This document shows positions 42,240 to 50,210 of a DNA stretch of 50,210 bases, piece by piece. Source of the stretch: an uncultured Verrucomicrobiota bacterium (GTDB taxonomy: Bacteria; Verrucomicrobiota; Verrucomicrobiia; Limisphaerales; CAIYYI01). The stretch lies in the NCBI GenBank assembly GCA_903930345.1, contig CAIYYI010000404.1:1-50210 (forward strand), read 5' to 3'. Every line of letters begins with the position of its first letter. Positions within the stretch are counted from its first letter, which is position 1. The translations under genes and the position numbers were made by a program. The notes below the pieces were generated by a model. It did not search any database, was not told the DNA's origin, and worked only from the letters and a program-made list of their open reading frames with translations.

Positions 42240-43057
42240 GGTGTTCGACGCATGCGGAAGAACTTCTTCCCGGCATTGCCATTGAGCACCACGCACGGCT
42301 TGCCGTCCACGGTTACCGGAGTATTGGTCACAGTGGTCCATTCTGTGGAGGGAACCACGTCTGCCATCTCCAACACCCAACCGGCCGCAGTGTCTGGCCA
42401 AGCTACGACGATCTTCTGAGTGAGACTGAGTGCCGGGCGGCCATCGGACACGTTGGTGAAGTTGAGCACCATCGGCCCCGTGCTGGAATTGGGCACTGCT
42501 TCACCAGTCTGGGTGTTCACTAGGTAGGCCTCGAAGGTGGCCGAGAGCGGATTGGTTCCCGGCGGAGCGCTGACCCCCGGATGGAACATCATGCCGTTCC
42601 AGTAGAGCGCGTTGGTTGTTCCCGCAGTGCCGAAGATGGGCTGCCAGGCCTTGGGCGCGGAACCGGAATACCGGTAAAATCCCAACTCCGGCGGCCCGGA
42701 CAACTTTTGCAGCCAGATGGCCGTGTTCGCCGGCAGCGGGTCACTCATGGCGTCCATCACAAACCCGTAGCGACGGCTGAACGACAGCCCTTGCCGGCTG
42801 GGATCGAGGAAGTCATACCATGGGTCCCCCGGGTCGAAGTTGTCGCCGGTGTTGCTTACCAACAAGGGCGTGAGTTGAGGCACGTCTGCGGGCATCATCA
42901 CGTGCAAATGTCCGTGATCGGCGTGGTAGGCGATCATGGGCATGGCCATGCCGCCCTGCATGGGGACGGCCGTCATAATGGCAGCCCGCGCCGATGAAGA
43001 TCCGCACGTCAGAGCGACGGCGGCAGCGGCGGTCAAAAGGAATCTATTGGTCTGCAT
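42236..43057 (-). CDS. Met/His-rich secreted protein
   Basis: 273 residues, not recognised. A signal peptide ([19 protein letters not shown]) is followed by a Met/His-rich stretch, [24 protein letters not shown], with many possible copper ligands, then a beta-rich body ending in a Verrucomicrobial-type tail ([29 protein letters not shown]). First gene of the minus-strand run that continues through pilin-like, HMA and SCO genes; copper contact is inferred from that and from composition. Confidence 0.7.
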   Translation of the reverse strand: MQTNRFLLTAAAAVALTCGSSSARAAIMTAVPMQGGMAMPMIAYHADHGHLHVMMPADVPQLTPLLVSNTGDNFDPGDPWYDFLDPSRQGLSFSRRYGFVMDAMSDPLPANTAIWLQKLSGPPELGFYRYSGSAPKAWQPIFGTAGTTNALYWNGMMFHPGVSAPPGTNPLSATFEAYLVNTQTGEAVPNSSTGPMVLNFTNVSDGRPALSLTQKIVVAWPDTAAGWVLEMADVVPSTEWTTVTNTPVTVDGKPCVVLNGNAGKKFFRMRRTP

Positions 43058-43273
43058 AAAATACTTTGGATCAATTGGTTAATACAAATATTAAGTCTTA
43101 AGGCGGTGCCGTGTCCGGGAGTGAACCTCCGGCGCGCAACGGCGATCAAAAGGACCGCCCTGCGTCACCGCCAGCCGGGTTTATAGGAGTAAAAGAGGGG
43201 GGGACAACCCACCGCCGGGCGGACACCTTGGGTCGGCCACAGCCTCAAGCCGTGCCAACGCGCAAGGTGACGC

Positions 43274-43666
43274 TCACCCGCGAGCGGAATCGTCCTTAAC
43301 TGCGCTGCGTGGACGCGGTTTGGGGGGGGACTCAGCGCGGGCGAGCGCGCGAAATTCGCCCGCAACAGCAGGTGCCCGAGCACTGTCGAAGCGGAACTGC
43401 GCGGCGTGCCACACCAGGCCGAAATCCAATTTTGAACCGGGCTTCAATTGCTCTTGTGCCTGCTTTTTTTCCTCCGCGCGGCCCTTCTTAACCGCCTTGC
43501 AGAGCGGGCAGGGATGCTCGCCATCAAAGGTTCGAGTCACCGCCGACCTCAGCGAGGCGTTGCGCGAGTAGCTGATGAGCATGCCCGTCCAGGCGACCGA
43601 CTGAAGCAACGCCCAGTGCAGCCCCAGCGCGAAAACCAGGATTGACACTGCGACCACTTTGACCAA
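43274..43666 (-). CDS. Small membrane protein with HPCPLC motif
   Basis: About 130 residues from a TTG at 43666 (start uncertain; the frame is open to 43855 inside the ATPase gene). One membrane segment (VKVVAVSILVFALGLHWALL) is followed by SVAWTGMLISYSRN, then TFDGEHPCPLCKAVKKGRAEEKK with a His and two Cys, and a Pro/Arg-rich tail. The layout recalls DUF2946-type metal-associated proteins. A TTGACA (43711-43706) lies upstream, with a poor -10. Follows the ATPase gene by 116 bases. Confidence 0.55.
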   Translation of the reverse strand: MVKVVAVSILVFALGLHWALLQSVAWTGMLISYSRNASLRSAVTRTFDGEHPCPLCKAVKKGRAEEKKQAQEQLKPGSKLDFGLVWHAAQFRFDSARAPAVAGEFRALARAESPPKPRPRSAVKDDSARG

Positions 43667-43782
43667 CGACTTCAAAGCCTCCCAAGCTACCCCAAGTCGA
43701 GAACGTGTCAACCGGACGATTTCATTTTGCGGGCCACCGCCGCAGGCGGCAGCGGAAGGGCGACGGACCTCGCCAAGCACTG

Positions 43783-44556
43783 TCAGCCATTTTCCAAAGT
43801 GAGGCTCGCCCTGCCGGGAGCCGGCCAGGTCATGCCTAACGAGCAGCCGAAGCACGCCGTGATGTTTTGCGGCTGGAGCACCTGCGGGACGGCTCCCCGG
43901 GCGAAAACGCTCCCCGCTTTGAGCAGCACCGCTTCCTCCACGAACAGGGGCGCTACCACGAGGTCATGGCACACCATCAGGACGGTGTAGCCTTCCGCCG
44001 CAAGTTCCCGTGCCAAATGGAATACTTCCAGTTGGTGCGCAATGTCCAGGTGGCTCGCCGGTTCATCGAGCAGGAGCACCCGTGTTTCCTGCGCCAGCGC
44101 CCGGGCGATGATGACCCGCTGACGCTCCCCGCCGCTGAGTTCATCGAAATGGCGGTCGGCCAGGTCCGCCGCTCCAACCCGCTCCAGGCTGGCCTGGACC
44201 GCCGCCTGGTCTTCCGGGGACTCTTGCCCCCACAGGTCCCAACGGGCAAACCGCCCCATCATCACCATCTCGCGCACCAGGAACGGCACGCTTGCCGAGG
44301 TTTCTTGCGGCACAACAGCAATTCGGGCGGCAATTTCTCGCGGCGTCAGCTTGTCCAGCCGGTGCCCCTCGTGCAGCACCGCGCCGGATTGCGGATGCAG
44401 CGCCCCGTTTAGGCAGCGCAGCAAGGTGCTTTTCCCGCAGCCATTCGGCCCGAATAAACCCGTCACTTGCCCGGCGCGGATTTCCAGGTTCAATCCGTTT
44501 AACACCGGATGGCCGGCGTAATATTCGAAGGAAAGATTTTCGACCCGCAGACTCAT
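43783..44556 (-). CDS. FecE/BtuD-type ABC transporter ATPase
   Basis: 257 residues from ATG 44556 (MSLRVENLSF), in an ATGA overlap with the permease stop. Walker A GPNGCGKST at 36-44, Q loop VPQET, signature LSGGERQR, Walker B VLLLDEPAS, D loop HLDIAHQ and H loop VCHD are complete. The family energises uptake of iron chelates, heme, cobalamin or, in some Helicobacter, nickel/cobalt. Confidence 0.94.
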   Translation of the reverse strand: MSLRVENLSFEYYAGHPVLNGLNLEIRAGQVTGLFGPNGCGKSTLLRCLNGALHPQSGAVLHEGHRLDKLTPREIAARIAVVPQETSASVPFLVREMVMMGRFARWDLWGQESPEDQAAVQASLERVGAADLADRHFDELSGGERQRVIIARALAQETRVLLLDEPASHLDIAHQLEVFHLARELAAEGYTVLMVCHDLVVAPLFVEEAVLLKAGSVFARGAVPQVLQPQNITACFGCSLGMTWPAPGRASLTLENG

Positions 44557-45581
44557 GCGGCCGGCCTCCCGGGCCGTTGGCTGAGCAGCCACAGAAACAC
44601 CGGTGCACCCACGACGGCCGTCAGGATGCCCACCGGTATTTCCGCCGGTGAAGCGAGGGTGCGGGCCAGGGTGTCTGCCAGCAGGAGCAGCACCGCCCCG
44701 CCCAGGGCCGTGGCAGGCACCAGCCGCCGGTGGTCCGCCCCGATCACCAGCCGGAGCAAATGCGGCACCACCAGCCCGATGAAACCAATCACGCCCGTCA
44801 GGCTCACCGCCACCGCCGTCGTCACTGCAATGATGACCAGCAGTTGCCGCTGCAGGCGCGGCAGGTTAAGGCCAAGATCATGCGCGGAACGCTCGCCCAT
44901 CAGCGCCACGTTCATGGCCGGTGCCAGCAGATACAGCCCCGCGCTGCTGCCCGCTGCCAGCGGCAGCATGAGCCAGGCATCGCCCCAGTTGGCCTGCCAC
45001 AAACCACCCATCAGCCAGAACACAATCCCCTGCAACCGTTCGCCGGCCAGGTACAGCACGGCCGTGGTGAGTGCGGAACAGAGCGATCCAATGGCAATGC
45101 CCGCCAGCAGCAGCGCATGGCCAAAGAAGCTCCCGCGCCGCCCCAACGCAAACACCAGGGCCGTCACCGCCAGGCCGCTGGCCAGGCTGAACCCCGGCAC
45201 CAGCGCCGGGGATGAATACCCCGCCCGCCCCGCCAGCAGCATCCCCAGCACCGCACCCAGCGCCGAACCGCTGGACACCCCGATGATGGAGGGCGTTGCG
45301 AGCGGGTTGCGGAAGAGGGTTTGCGCCGCCAGCCCGGCCAGCGCCAGGGCGCTCCCGACGGACGCCGCCAGCACCAGCCGTGGCAGCCGCGCCGCCAGCA
45401 AAACCTGGTCCGTCGGATCATGGGGGTTTTGCCCCAGCAGCGCGGCCCAAAGCCGCTTCACGATTTCTCCCGGCGCAATCGCCACACTGCCGGCCATCAA
45501 TCCCGCCAGCCCGGCGAGCACCAGACCAGCCAGCAGGGCGGGCATCAGCCAACGGGCGCGGGATGGAGGGTGCGTGAACAC
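44553..45581 (-). CDS. FecCD-family ABC transporter permease
   Basis: 342 residues from a GTG start, one base past the radical SAM stop. About ten membrane segments, with family elements RLPRLVLAASVGSALALAGLAAQTLFRNPLATPSIIGVSSGSALGA and FIGLVVPHLLRLVIGADHRRLVPAT. It forms the inner-membrane channel, probably as a homodimer, with the ATPase and the binding protein. The substrate cannot be told from the permease itself. Confidence 0.94.
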   Translation of the reverse strand: MFTHPPSRARWLMPALLAGLVLAGLAGLMAGSVAIAPGEIVKRLWAALLGQNPHDPTDQVLLAARLPRLVLAASVGSALALAGLAAQTLFRNPLATPSIIGVSSGSALGAVLGMLLAGRAGYSSPALVPGFSLASGLAVTALVFALGRRGSFFGHALLLAGIAIGSLCSALTTAVLYLAGERLQGIVFWLMGGLWQANWGDAWLMLPLAAGSSAGLYLLAPAMNVALMGERSAHDLGLNLPRLQRQLLVIIAVTTAVAVSLTGVIGFIGLVVPHLLRLVIGADHRRLVPATALGGAVLLLLADTLARTLASPAEIPVGILTAVVGAPVFLWLLSQRPGRPAA

Positions 45582-45582
45582 T

Positions 45583-46320
45583 TCAAGCGATCTGTTTCAC
45601 CGCGAAGCGATCATCGCGCACCGCATGGTTGCGCGCCTCTTCCGAGGTCAGATGCGACCTGCCGACTTGGTTCAGGTGGCGTTTGCAGCAAGCCACTGCT
45701 TCGGTCATCTGCTCCGCCGTCGGGCGTTCGTAAGGCTGCCCCGGTACCGGGATATAGCCCATGATATGGAACCGGATATCCCGGCTCAGGCTGCCCAGCC
45801 ATGCCGCGATGGCCTCCACCTGGTCCACGTCCACCAGCCCCGGCACATAGACCACGTTCGCCTTAAGGTCCATCCCGGCCTCAAAGGCGCGCTGGAAATT
45901 GCCGAAGATCAGGTCCTTTTCTCGCCCCGTGTAGGCTCGATGCACTTGCGGATCCCAGGCCTTCAAGCCCACGTTCGCGCCGTCCAGGTTGGGCAGGTCG
46001 AGTTTCCACCCGTTGCAGTGACCCAGGAAGGTCCGCACGCCCATCGTGTTCTTCCCGAAGTCGAGCAGCTCGGCCAGGTTTCGCGCCATGGTGGGCTCGC
46101 CGCCCATGAAATACAGCGTCGCCAGGTCAACCGTGCGCAGCGCTTCCTTGATTTGCCCGGTCGTTAGGAAACCATCCGGCTTGGGCCACGCGTAGCCGGG
46201 CCGTCCCTCGGGGCCGCTGTGGAGTTTATAGCTGCACACCGGGCACCGGAACATGCAGCCGTAATTGTGCAGCGTGGCGAACCGATACTTGGCGTTGTGG
46301 GTGATGCTGTGGAACGACAT
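45583..46320 (-). CDS. Radical SAM enzyme inside an uptake operon
   Basis: 245 residues. The [4Fe-4S] motif is C22-x3-C26-x2-C29 in NYGCMFRCPVCSYKL; the SAM-binding GGEP is at 73-76, and GLKAWDPQVHRAYTGRE resembles PflA-like activating enzymes. There is no extra cluster domain and no CPC-type tail. The gene is two bases after the binding-protein gene and one base before the permease, so it is clearly part of the transporter operon. No glycyl-radical enzyme is near. A role in modifying the metal ligand or its chelator is an inference. Confidence 0.9.
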   Translation of the reverse strand: MSFHSITHNAKYRFATLHNYGCMFRCPVCSYKLHSGPEGRPGYAWPKPDGFLTTGQIKEALRTVDLATLYFMGGEPTMARNLAELLDFGKNTMGVRTFLGHCNGWKLDLPNLDGANVGLKAWDPQVHRAYTGREKDLIFGNFQRAFEAGMDLKANVVYVPGLVDVDQVEAIAAWLGSLSRDIRFHIMGYIPVPGQPYERPTAEQMTEAVACCKRHLNQVGRSHLTSEEARNHAVRDDRFAVKQIA

Positions 46321-46322
46321 GC

Positions 46323-47216
46323 CTAAGGTTTGGTTGAGGATTTTGGTTGGAACAGCTGACGCAGTGCGGCCACCCCCTCGGGCAGCCCCGCACCGGCCAC
46401 CAGATGATAGCGGTCCAGGACGTGCACCCGGCCCGCCTTGACGGCGGCCAGGCTGCCCAACCCGCCGCGCCGGGAAAATTGCTCAGGCGTGCCGAAACCC
46501 GCCAGCAGCACGACCCATTCCGGATCTGCGGCCAGCAGTTGCTCGGAGGAAAGCAGCAACGCCCCGTTGCCTTTGGCGGCGATGTTGTGGCCGCCCGCCA
46601 GTTCGATCAGGTCATTCAGGTACGAGTCCGCGCCGCTGGTCTTGAACGGGCTGTAAAGCTCCAGGTAAACCCGTGGCCCGCCATTCGTGCGGGCCGGCGT
46701 CAGCCGTGTAAGCTTTTCCGTGACGCTTCGCGCCAGCGTCTCGGCCGCATTGGTGGCCCCCACGCAGTGCCCCACCAGCCGGATGGTATCCGGCACTTCG
46801 GAGGCCCGCCCGCAGCGCAACCGCACCACCGGCACCCGCAAATCCGTCAGCAGCCTCGCCGCGTCCTCCTGGAACCACCACACAAACGCCAGGTCAATCC
46901 CCCGCGCCAGCACTTGCTCCCGTGCAATCGCGCTCCCCTTGCCCAGCACCGTCAAGTTGGTGGCGCCGGCCACCACGCGGCTGTATTCATCAATCCCCGC
47001 CAGCCGCGCCCCCTCGCCCAACCGGAGCAGCGTGTCGGTCGCCGTGGTGCAAAGGCTCAGCACCCGTTGGGGATTCGCCGGAACCACCACCGTTTGTTTC
47101 GTGGAATCCATGACGGCGCGTCCGGCCGCACCCGCCAGCGGCGCTGTACGGCCGGTCAGGCTGGCCAGCATCATGACCGCCACCCAGCCGATGATAGATA
47201 AAAGTCGCGGCAACAT
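46323..47216 (-). CDS. BtuF/FepB-type periplasmic binding protein
   Basis: 297 residues with a signal/anchor (LLSIIGWVAVMMLASL). A class III substrate-binding fold: PQRVLSLCTTATDTLLRLGEGARLAGID, WWFQEDAARLLTDLRVPVVRL, SYLNDLIELAGGHNIA and LLSSEQLLAADPEWVVLL. It captures the substrate for the FecCD permease. Candidate metal or chelate contacts include Y/H residues in DRYHLVAGAG. No lipobox is clear. Confidence 0.88.
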   Translation of the reverse strand: MLPRLLSIIGWVAVMMLASLTGRTAPLAGAAGRAVMDSTKQTVVVPANPQRVLSLCTTATDTLLRLGEGARLAGIDEYSRVVAGATNLTVLGKGSAIAREQVLARGIDLAFVWWFQEDAARLLTDLRVPVVRLRCGRASEVPDTIRLVGHCVGATNAAETLARSVTEKLTRLTPARTNGGPRVYLELYSPFKTSGADSYLNDLIELAGGHNIAAKGNGALLLSSEQLLAADPEWVVLLAGFGTPEQFSRRGGLGSLAAVKAGRVHVLDRYHLVAGAGLPEGVAALRQLFQPKSSTKP

Positions 47217-47223
47217 ATCGGCG

Positions 47224-48399
47224 TCAGTTCGTCTTCAAAAGCTGGTAAAACTGCTGCGCTGCGTCACGCGGCAGTAGGACGGCGTTCTGCCCGTTGATGA
47301 CTGTTGACGCATGGGTCACATTGCTCCAGCTCCCGGCCTCCAGGCTGGGCCGGAACTGCAACTGATACGTATCCGCCGACACTGGCCAGGTGACGACCAC
47401 ATTCAACGCAATGCCCAGCGCAGGCGGGGCCGTCTGTGCCGGGCGCGTGACCGTGAGCGCCGCCACTTGCGGGCGTAGGCTTGTTTCCGGGGTTGGCACA
47501 TCCGCGCCGAGCGAAAAGGTGACGTTGTTGGCCGCCGCCAGGCTGGCCAGCACATCGAAGCTCAAGACGGATGGCCCGTTGTTGACGACGCTGGTATCAA
47601 ATTGCGCCACGTTGTCTCCGCCAATTCGCGCGCCATTAAAGTAGAGGCGGTCGTTGAGGGCATCGCCGTAGGTGTAGAGCACGTTGAGACTGGCGGCGGT
47701 GGCGTTGGTGGGGTTCACGCGGGCAAACGACACCGTGCGTTGCGCCACCTGCGTGCCGCTCGGCGACTTGTAAAGGTCTCCGCTCCCCTCCGCAATGGCG
47801 TAGTCGAAGGTGTTGTTCAACGCGGCGCGCTGATACACCGCGAGCAGCGTGACGTGTTGGACGCGGCCATCAAAATCGTTCGTGGTGTTTTGCGCGACCA
47901 CGATCGTATTGGTCGCGCCGTTGGTGAAGAGCAGGGTGGCAGGCACCGGCAGCGAAATGAGCCAGACTCCCGAACCCGAGCCGTAGACATTCGCACTCGT
48001 GGGGCTGAAGACGGGGTTTGCGTCGGCCGTGGTGCCGAAAACCAGCGGACTGGCCCCCGGCAGGTTGATGCCGTTGATGGCGACCGAGCATTCGCTGACG
48101 TTGTTGGGTGTGCCGCCCCAGATCGTGACCACGATGCGCGCCACCGAAATGGAATCGCAAATCGGCAGCACATACTCATTGGTCACAGCATATGGCTTCG
48201 CGGGCGTGCTGTTGACCCAGTTCGACGTGCTTCGCCAGTAGAGCGCGCCGTTGGCGACGCTTCCGGAAAGAACGTTGGAAATGCCATGACCTGGCGAAGT
48301 GGACCCGGACGGCAGGGAGAATTCCGCCTGTGATGTTGGGGGCATCAGTCCAGCGGCCAGGACAAGGGTGAAAAACGCGTTCGTGGTTTTCGGTCTCAT
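47224..48399 (-). CDS. DUF3344-like secreted surface protein
   Basis: 391 residues with a signal peptide (FFTLVLAAGLMPPTSQA). Beta-rich; elements SVARIVVTIWGGTPNN, SVAINGINLPG, TNTIVVAQNTTNDFDGRVQHVTLLAVYQ and FDYAIAEGSGDLY recall DUF3344, a domain common in methanogen and Deltaproteobacterial surface proteins, often near FecCD-type transporters. The C-terminal half is a Verrucomicrobial beta-sandwich tail (YQLQFRPSLEAGSWSNVTHAS). Seven bases before the binding-protein gene. The match is by eye and a profile search is decisive. Confidence 0.65.
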   Translation of the reverse strand: MRPKTTNAFFTLVLAAGLMPPTSQAEFSLPSGSTSPGHGISNVLSGSVANGALYWRSTSNWVNSTPAKPYAVTNEYVLPICDSISVARIVVTIWGGTPNNVSECSVAINGINLPGASPLVFGTTADANPVFSPTSANVYGSGSGVWLISLPVPATLLFTNGATNTIVVAQNTTNDFDGRVQHVTLLAVYQRAALNNTFDYAIAEGSGDLYKSPSGTQVAQRTVSFARVNPTNATAASLNVLYTYGDALNDRLYFNGARIGGDNVAQFDTSVVNNGPSVLSFDVLASLAAANNVTFSLGADVPTPETSLRPQVAALTVTRPAQTAPPALGIALNVVVTWPVSADTYQLQFRPSLEAGSWSNVTHASTVINGQNAVLLPRDAAQQFYQLLKTN

Positions 48400-48416
48400 A
48401 GTGTTCCGCTCAATGT

Positions 48417-49052
48417 TTATTGGGAGGCGTCCCAGTCGGCTGGCCGGGTCTTGGTTTTGGTTTCGGCATGGCCGTCACAAAACACGGCCACAAAACTGCC
48501 CTTGGGATGGCGGTAGTCCACGTCCACCACCGGTTCCTTGAACGTGCTGCCCCCGCCGCAGTAATACTTGCCGGGTGTGCAATCAGCAAAAATGATCGTG
48601 CCCGAGGGCCGCACCACCGCATTGCCCTTCACCCCGTACCAGAAGCAATGCGCCTGATCGCCAAAGCGGAAGGTGTTTATCCCGTAGCTAAGGAAAATAT
48701 TTGTGTCCCACGTTACCGGGATGCGCTGCAGATCCGCCGGGCACAAGTACACCCCTGACCGCTTGCTGAGGTAGGGCTGTATAAGGTCCATCCAGCGCGT
48801 GGTCGAGTTCACCCATGCGGCAGGATAGGCATCATGCTCATCAGCATACATCTGCGTTGCCAGCCCAATTTGTCGCAGATTGTTCAGGCACCCGGCGTTT
48901 TTTCCCCGCGCCTTGCCCTGCGCCAGCGCCGGCATCAGCAGCGCGGCCAGAATGGCGATAATGGCAATCACCACCAGCAACTCGACCAGCGTGAACCCGT
49001 CCCGGTCACGCCGGAACCGTCGCGCGATCAACACTCTCCAAGTGTTACGCAT
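48417..49052 (-). CDS. Pseudopilin-like protein (H-x9-DG type), copy 3
   Basis: 211 residues from ATG 49052 ([13 protein letters not shown]). A prepilin segment with G/F cut, [22 protein letters not shown], begins near residue 18; [18 protein letters not shown] follows, and the C-terminal motif is [15 protein letters not shown], one residue longer (x10) than the standard. Ends 17 bases before the DUF3344-like gene, so it heads the transporter operon. Codons 2-4 overlap the first GTGTTAC site. Confidence 0.88.
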   Translation of the reverse strand: MRNTWRVLIARRFRRDRDGFTLVELLVVIAIIAILAALLMPALAQGKARGKNAGCLNNLRQIGLATQMYADEHDAYPAAWVNSTTRWMDLIQPYLSKRSGVYLCPADLQRIPVTWDTNIFLSYGINTFRFGDQAHCFWYGVKGNAVVRPSGTIIFADCTPGKYYCGGGSTFKEPVVDVDYRHPKGSFVAVFCDGHAETKTKTRPADWDASQ

Positions 49053-49087
49053 GTCAGATTCCGTGTTACCAGCTTGAAAAGTGTTAC
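49042..49087. promoter_or_regulatory. Three GTGTTAC half-sites (candidate NikR operator)
   Basis: GTGTTAC occurs at 49042-49048, 49063-49069 and 49081-49087, all in one orientation, with 14 and 11 bases between. I recall GTGTTAC-N13/14-GTAACAC as the NikR site of Geobacter/Desulfovibrio; here the copies are direct, so the fit is to half-site and spacing only. The cluster overlaps the start of the pilin-transporter operon. A 12-base palindrome AAACAATTGTTT lies further upstream at 49107-49118. Confidence 0.55.
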
Positions 49088-49322
49088 GCAATATCAATTT
49101 CGTATGAAACAATTGTTTTCCCAGCCGCAAATCCGTTTCCGGACGCCCCGCCCCATGCATCAACCATGACGGTTCGTGCCCTCCGCATGCTCTGAACCAT
49201 GAGAGAGTTTGGACTTGTCTTACCCCGGACCGCTGACACAATTAGCCAATACCATGGGATCTGGCCGAGTGAGCCAGCTGTTAACTTGGTAAAATATTGA
49301 CCAGCTACCGCAAGTGAATCCG

Positions 49323-50210
49323 ATGTTAAATCGCCGTTCCTTCTTTTCGCGCTCCGGACTTCTGGCTGCCTCCGCTACCACCCTGGGTGCGCCGCATGTT
49401 GCCCGTTCCGCTGAGGAACTTCTGGGCAAACCGGGACAGAAGCCCAACCGCATCATCCACATTGTGAGCGACGGGATGAGCATGGGGACCCTGACGTGTG
49501 CGAATCTGTACTCGCAGGCCCAACGTCAGAAGCCGCTTTCCTGGGTGGAGCAATTTAACCGGCCGGAGGCGCGGGCCGCTCTGGTTAACACCCGGTCGTT
49601 GAACTCGGTCGTTACGGATAGCTCCGCCGCATCGTCCGCATGGGGAAGCGGTTCTCGCGTCCCTAATGGAGCCGTCAACGTCCTCCCCGATGGCCGGCTG
49701 CTGACGCCGCTTTACGCTCTGTTTGCCGATGCGGGTTGGAAAACGGGGTTGGTTACCACCGCTGAGATTACCCATGCCACCCCGGCAGGCTTCGCCGTTG
49801 CCATGAAGTCTCGCGGCAATTCCGATGGGATCGCTGTCGCCTACCTGAAGCGGAAGGTGGATGTTTTGCTGGGGGGCGGGCGCCCGTTCTTCAGTCCCAA
49901 CCGGCGGAAAGACAAGCGCGACCTGCGGAAGGATTTTGCGGCCGAGGGATACACGGTGGTGCTGGATGCCGCCGCGTTGAAAAATGCCCCCGTGGACACT
50001 CGCCTGCTGGGCACGTTCGGCGATAGCCACTTGCCTTATAGCATCGACCACAAGTCCGATCCCAAGCTCCGCGACACCGTTCCCACCCTGGCTGACATGA
50101 CCCGGGCCGCGCTGGCGAGGCTCGAACGGCATGACCGGTTTATCCTGCAGGTCGAAGGCGCTCGCATTGACCACGCGGCGCATAATTCCGATGCCCCGGC
50201 CGCCATCCAC
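49323..50210 (+). CDS. Alkaline phosphatase (PhoA type), runs off the window
   Basis: 296 codons visible, open at the right edge. A Tat signal (MLNRRSFFSRSGLLAASATT) indicates export. The metal-binding start is IHIVSDGMSMGTL, the phosphorylated Ser lies in VTDSSAASSAWGSG (near residue 99), VTTAEITHATPAGFA follows, and EGARIDHAAHNSDA binds zinc. It releases phosphate from organic esters in the periplasm. Divergent from the pilin-like gene; the 270-base gap holds the GTGTTAC sites. No Pho box was identified. Confidence 0.93.
   Translation, partial: MLNRRSFFSRSGLLAASATTLGAPHVARSAEELLGKPGQKPNRIIHIVSDGMSMGTLTCANLYSQAQRQKPLSWVEQFNRPEARAALVNTRSLNSVVTDSSAASSAWGSGSRVPNGAVNVLPDGRLLTPLYALFADAGWKTGLVTTAEITHATPAGFAVAMKSRGNSDGIAVAYLKRKVDVLLGGGRPFFSPNRRKDKRDLRKDFAAEGYTVVLDAAALKNAPVDTRLLGTFGDSHLPYSIDHKSDPKLRDTVPTLADMTRAALARLERHDRFILQVEGARIDHAAHNSDAPAAIH

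Noticed and set aside
43058-43273. Cobalamin riboswitch before the copper-type operon
   Set aside because: Several short inverted repeats are present, but I found no B12-box-like core or conserved receptor order; no gene or other feature is supported in these 215 bases.

Overview
The window looks like a piece of a Verrucomicrobiota chromosome, probably of the Pedosphaeraceae/Limisphaerales type. The reasons are indirect: GC-rich coding DNA, three pseudopilin-like proteins of the H-x9-DG type, large secreted beta-rich proteins ending in Thr/Asn-rich 'fibronectin-like' tails, an FGly sulfatase beside a BNR_4 protein, Tat-exported glycosidase-like and phosphatase proteins, a Gram-negative KDO transferase, and hairpin-type intergenic repeats. 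No rRNA, CRISPR array, prophage or intact insertion sequence was seen.

The left part (1-25 kb) is mostly housekeeping and carbohydrate genes. In order: a RecD2-like helicase; an MFS transporter with a NUDIX hydrolase and an FmdB zinc-ribbon protein; tRNA-Pro(CGG); an S1/P1-type nuclease; waaA (KDO transferase); a PLP trans-sulfuration enzyme; hcp (hybrid cluster protein) with an FNR-like box in a class II position; an alpha/beta hydrolase; a TatD nuclease; a PH-like membrane protein; a Tat-exported barrel protein; a 1365-residue secreted GH13 protein; a sulfatase divergent from a BNR_4 (ulvan-lyase-like) propeller; and argG.

The middle part (25-33.3 kb) is a two-component, sigma-54-controlled surface system. 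An NtrC-type regulator with GAFTDA loop lies just upstream of a textbook -24/-12 promoter (27638-27653) preceded by two phased copies of an activator-like site. The promoter drives a four-gene run: a secreted coiled-coil protein, an outer-membrane beta-barrel, the sensor histidine kinase, and a 14-repeat Ycf48-like propeller. The fragment of a sulfatase LamG-type domain that follows is a pseudogene.

The right part (33.4-49.1 kb) is about metals. NikR and an ArsR-aquaglyceroporin pair are followed by three minus-strand modules, each joining a pseudopilin-like protein to a large secreted protein: (a) His-rich small protein, pilin-like, choice-of-anchor-M protein; (b) Met/His-rich secreted protein, pilin-like, HMA lipoprotein, SCO protein, CusF-SCO fusion, phosphatase-cytochrome c' fusion, which looks like copper handling; (c) pilin-like, DUF3344-like surface protein, periplasmic binding protein, radical SAM enzyme, FecCD permease, ATPase and a Cys-containing small membrane protein. 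Module (c) has three copies of GTGTTAC over its start, the half-site I recall for NikR of Geobacter/Desulfovibrio type. It is my best candidate for an undescribed system: a nickel (or cobalt) uptake operon with a radical SAM enzyme built in. A decayed second nikR lies between modules (a) and (b). The window ends inside an alkaline phosphatase gene.
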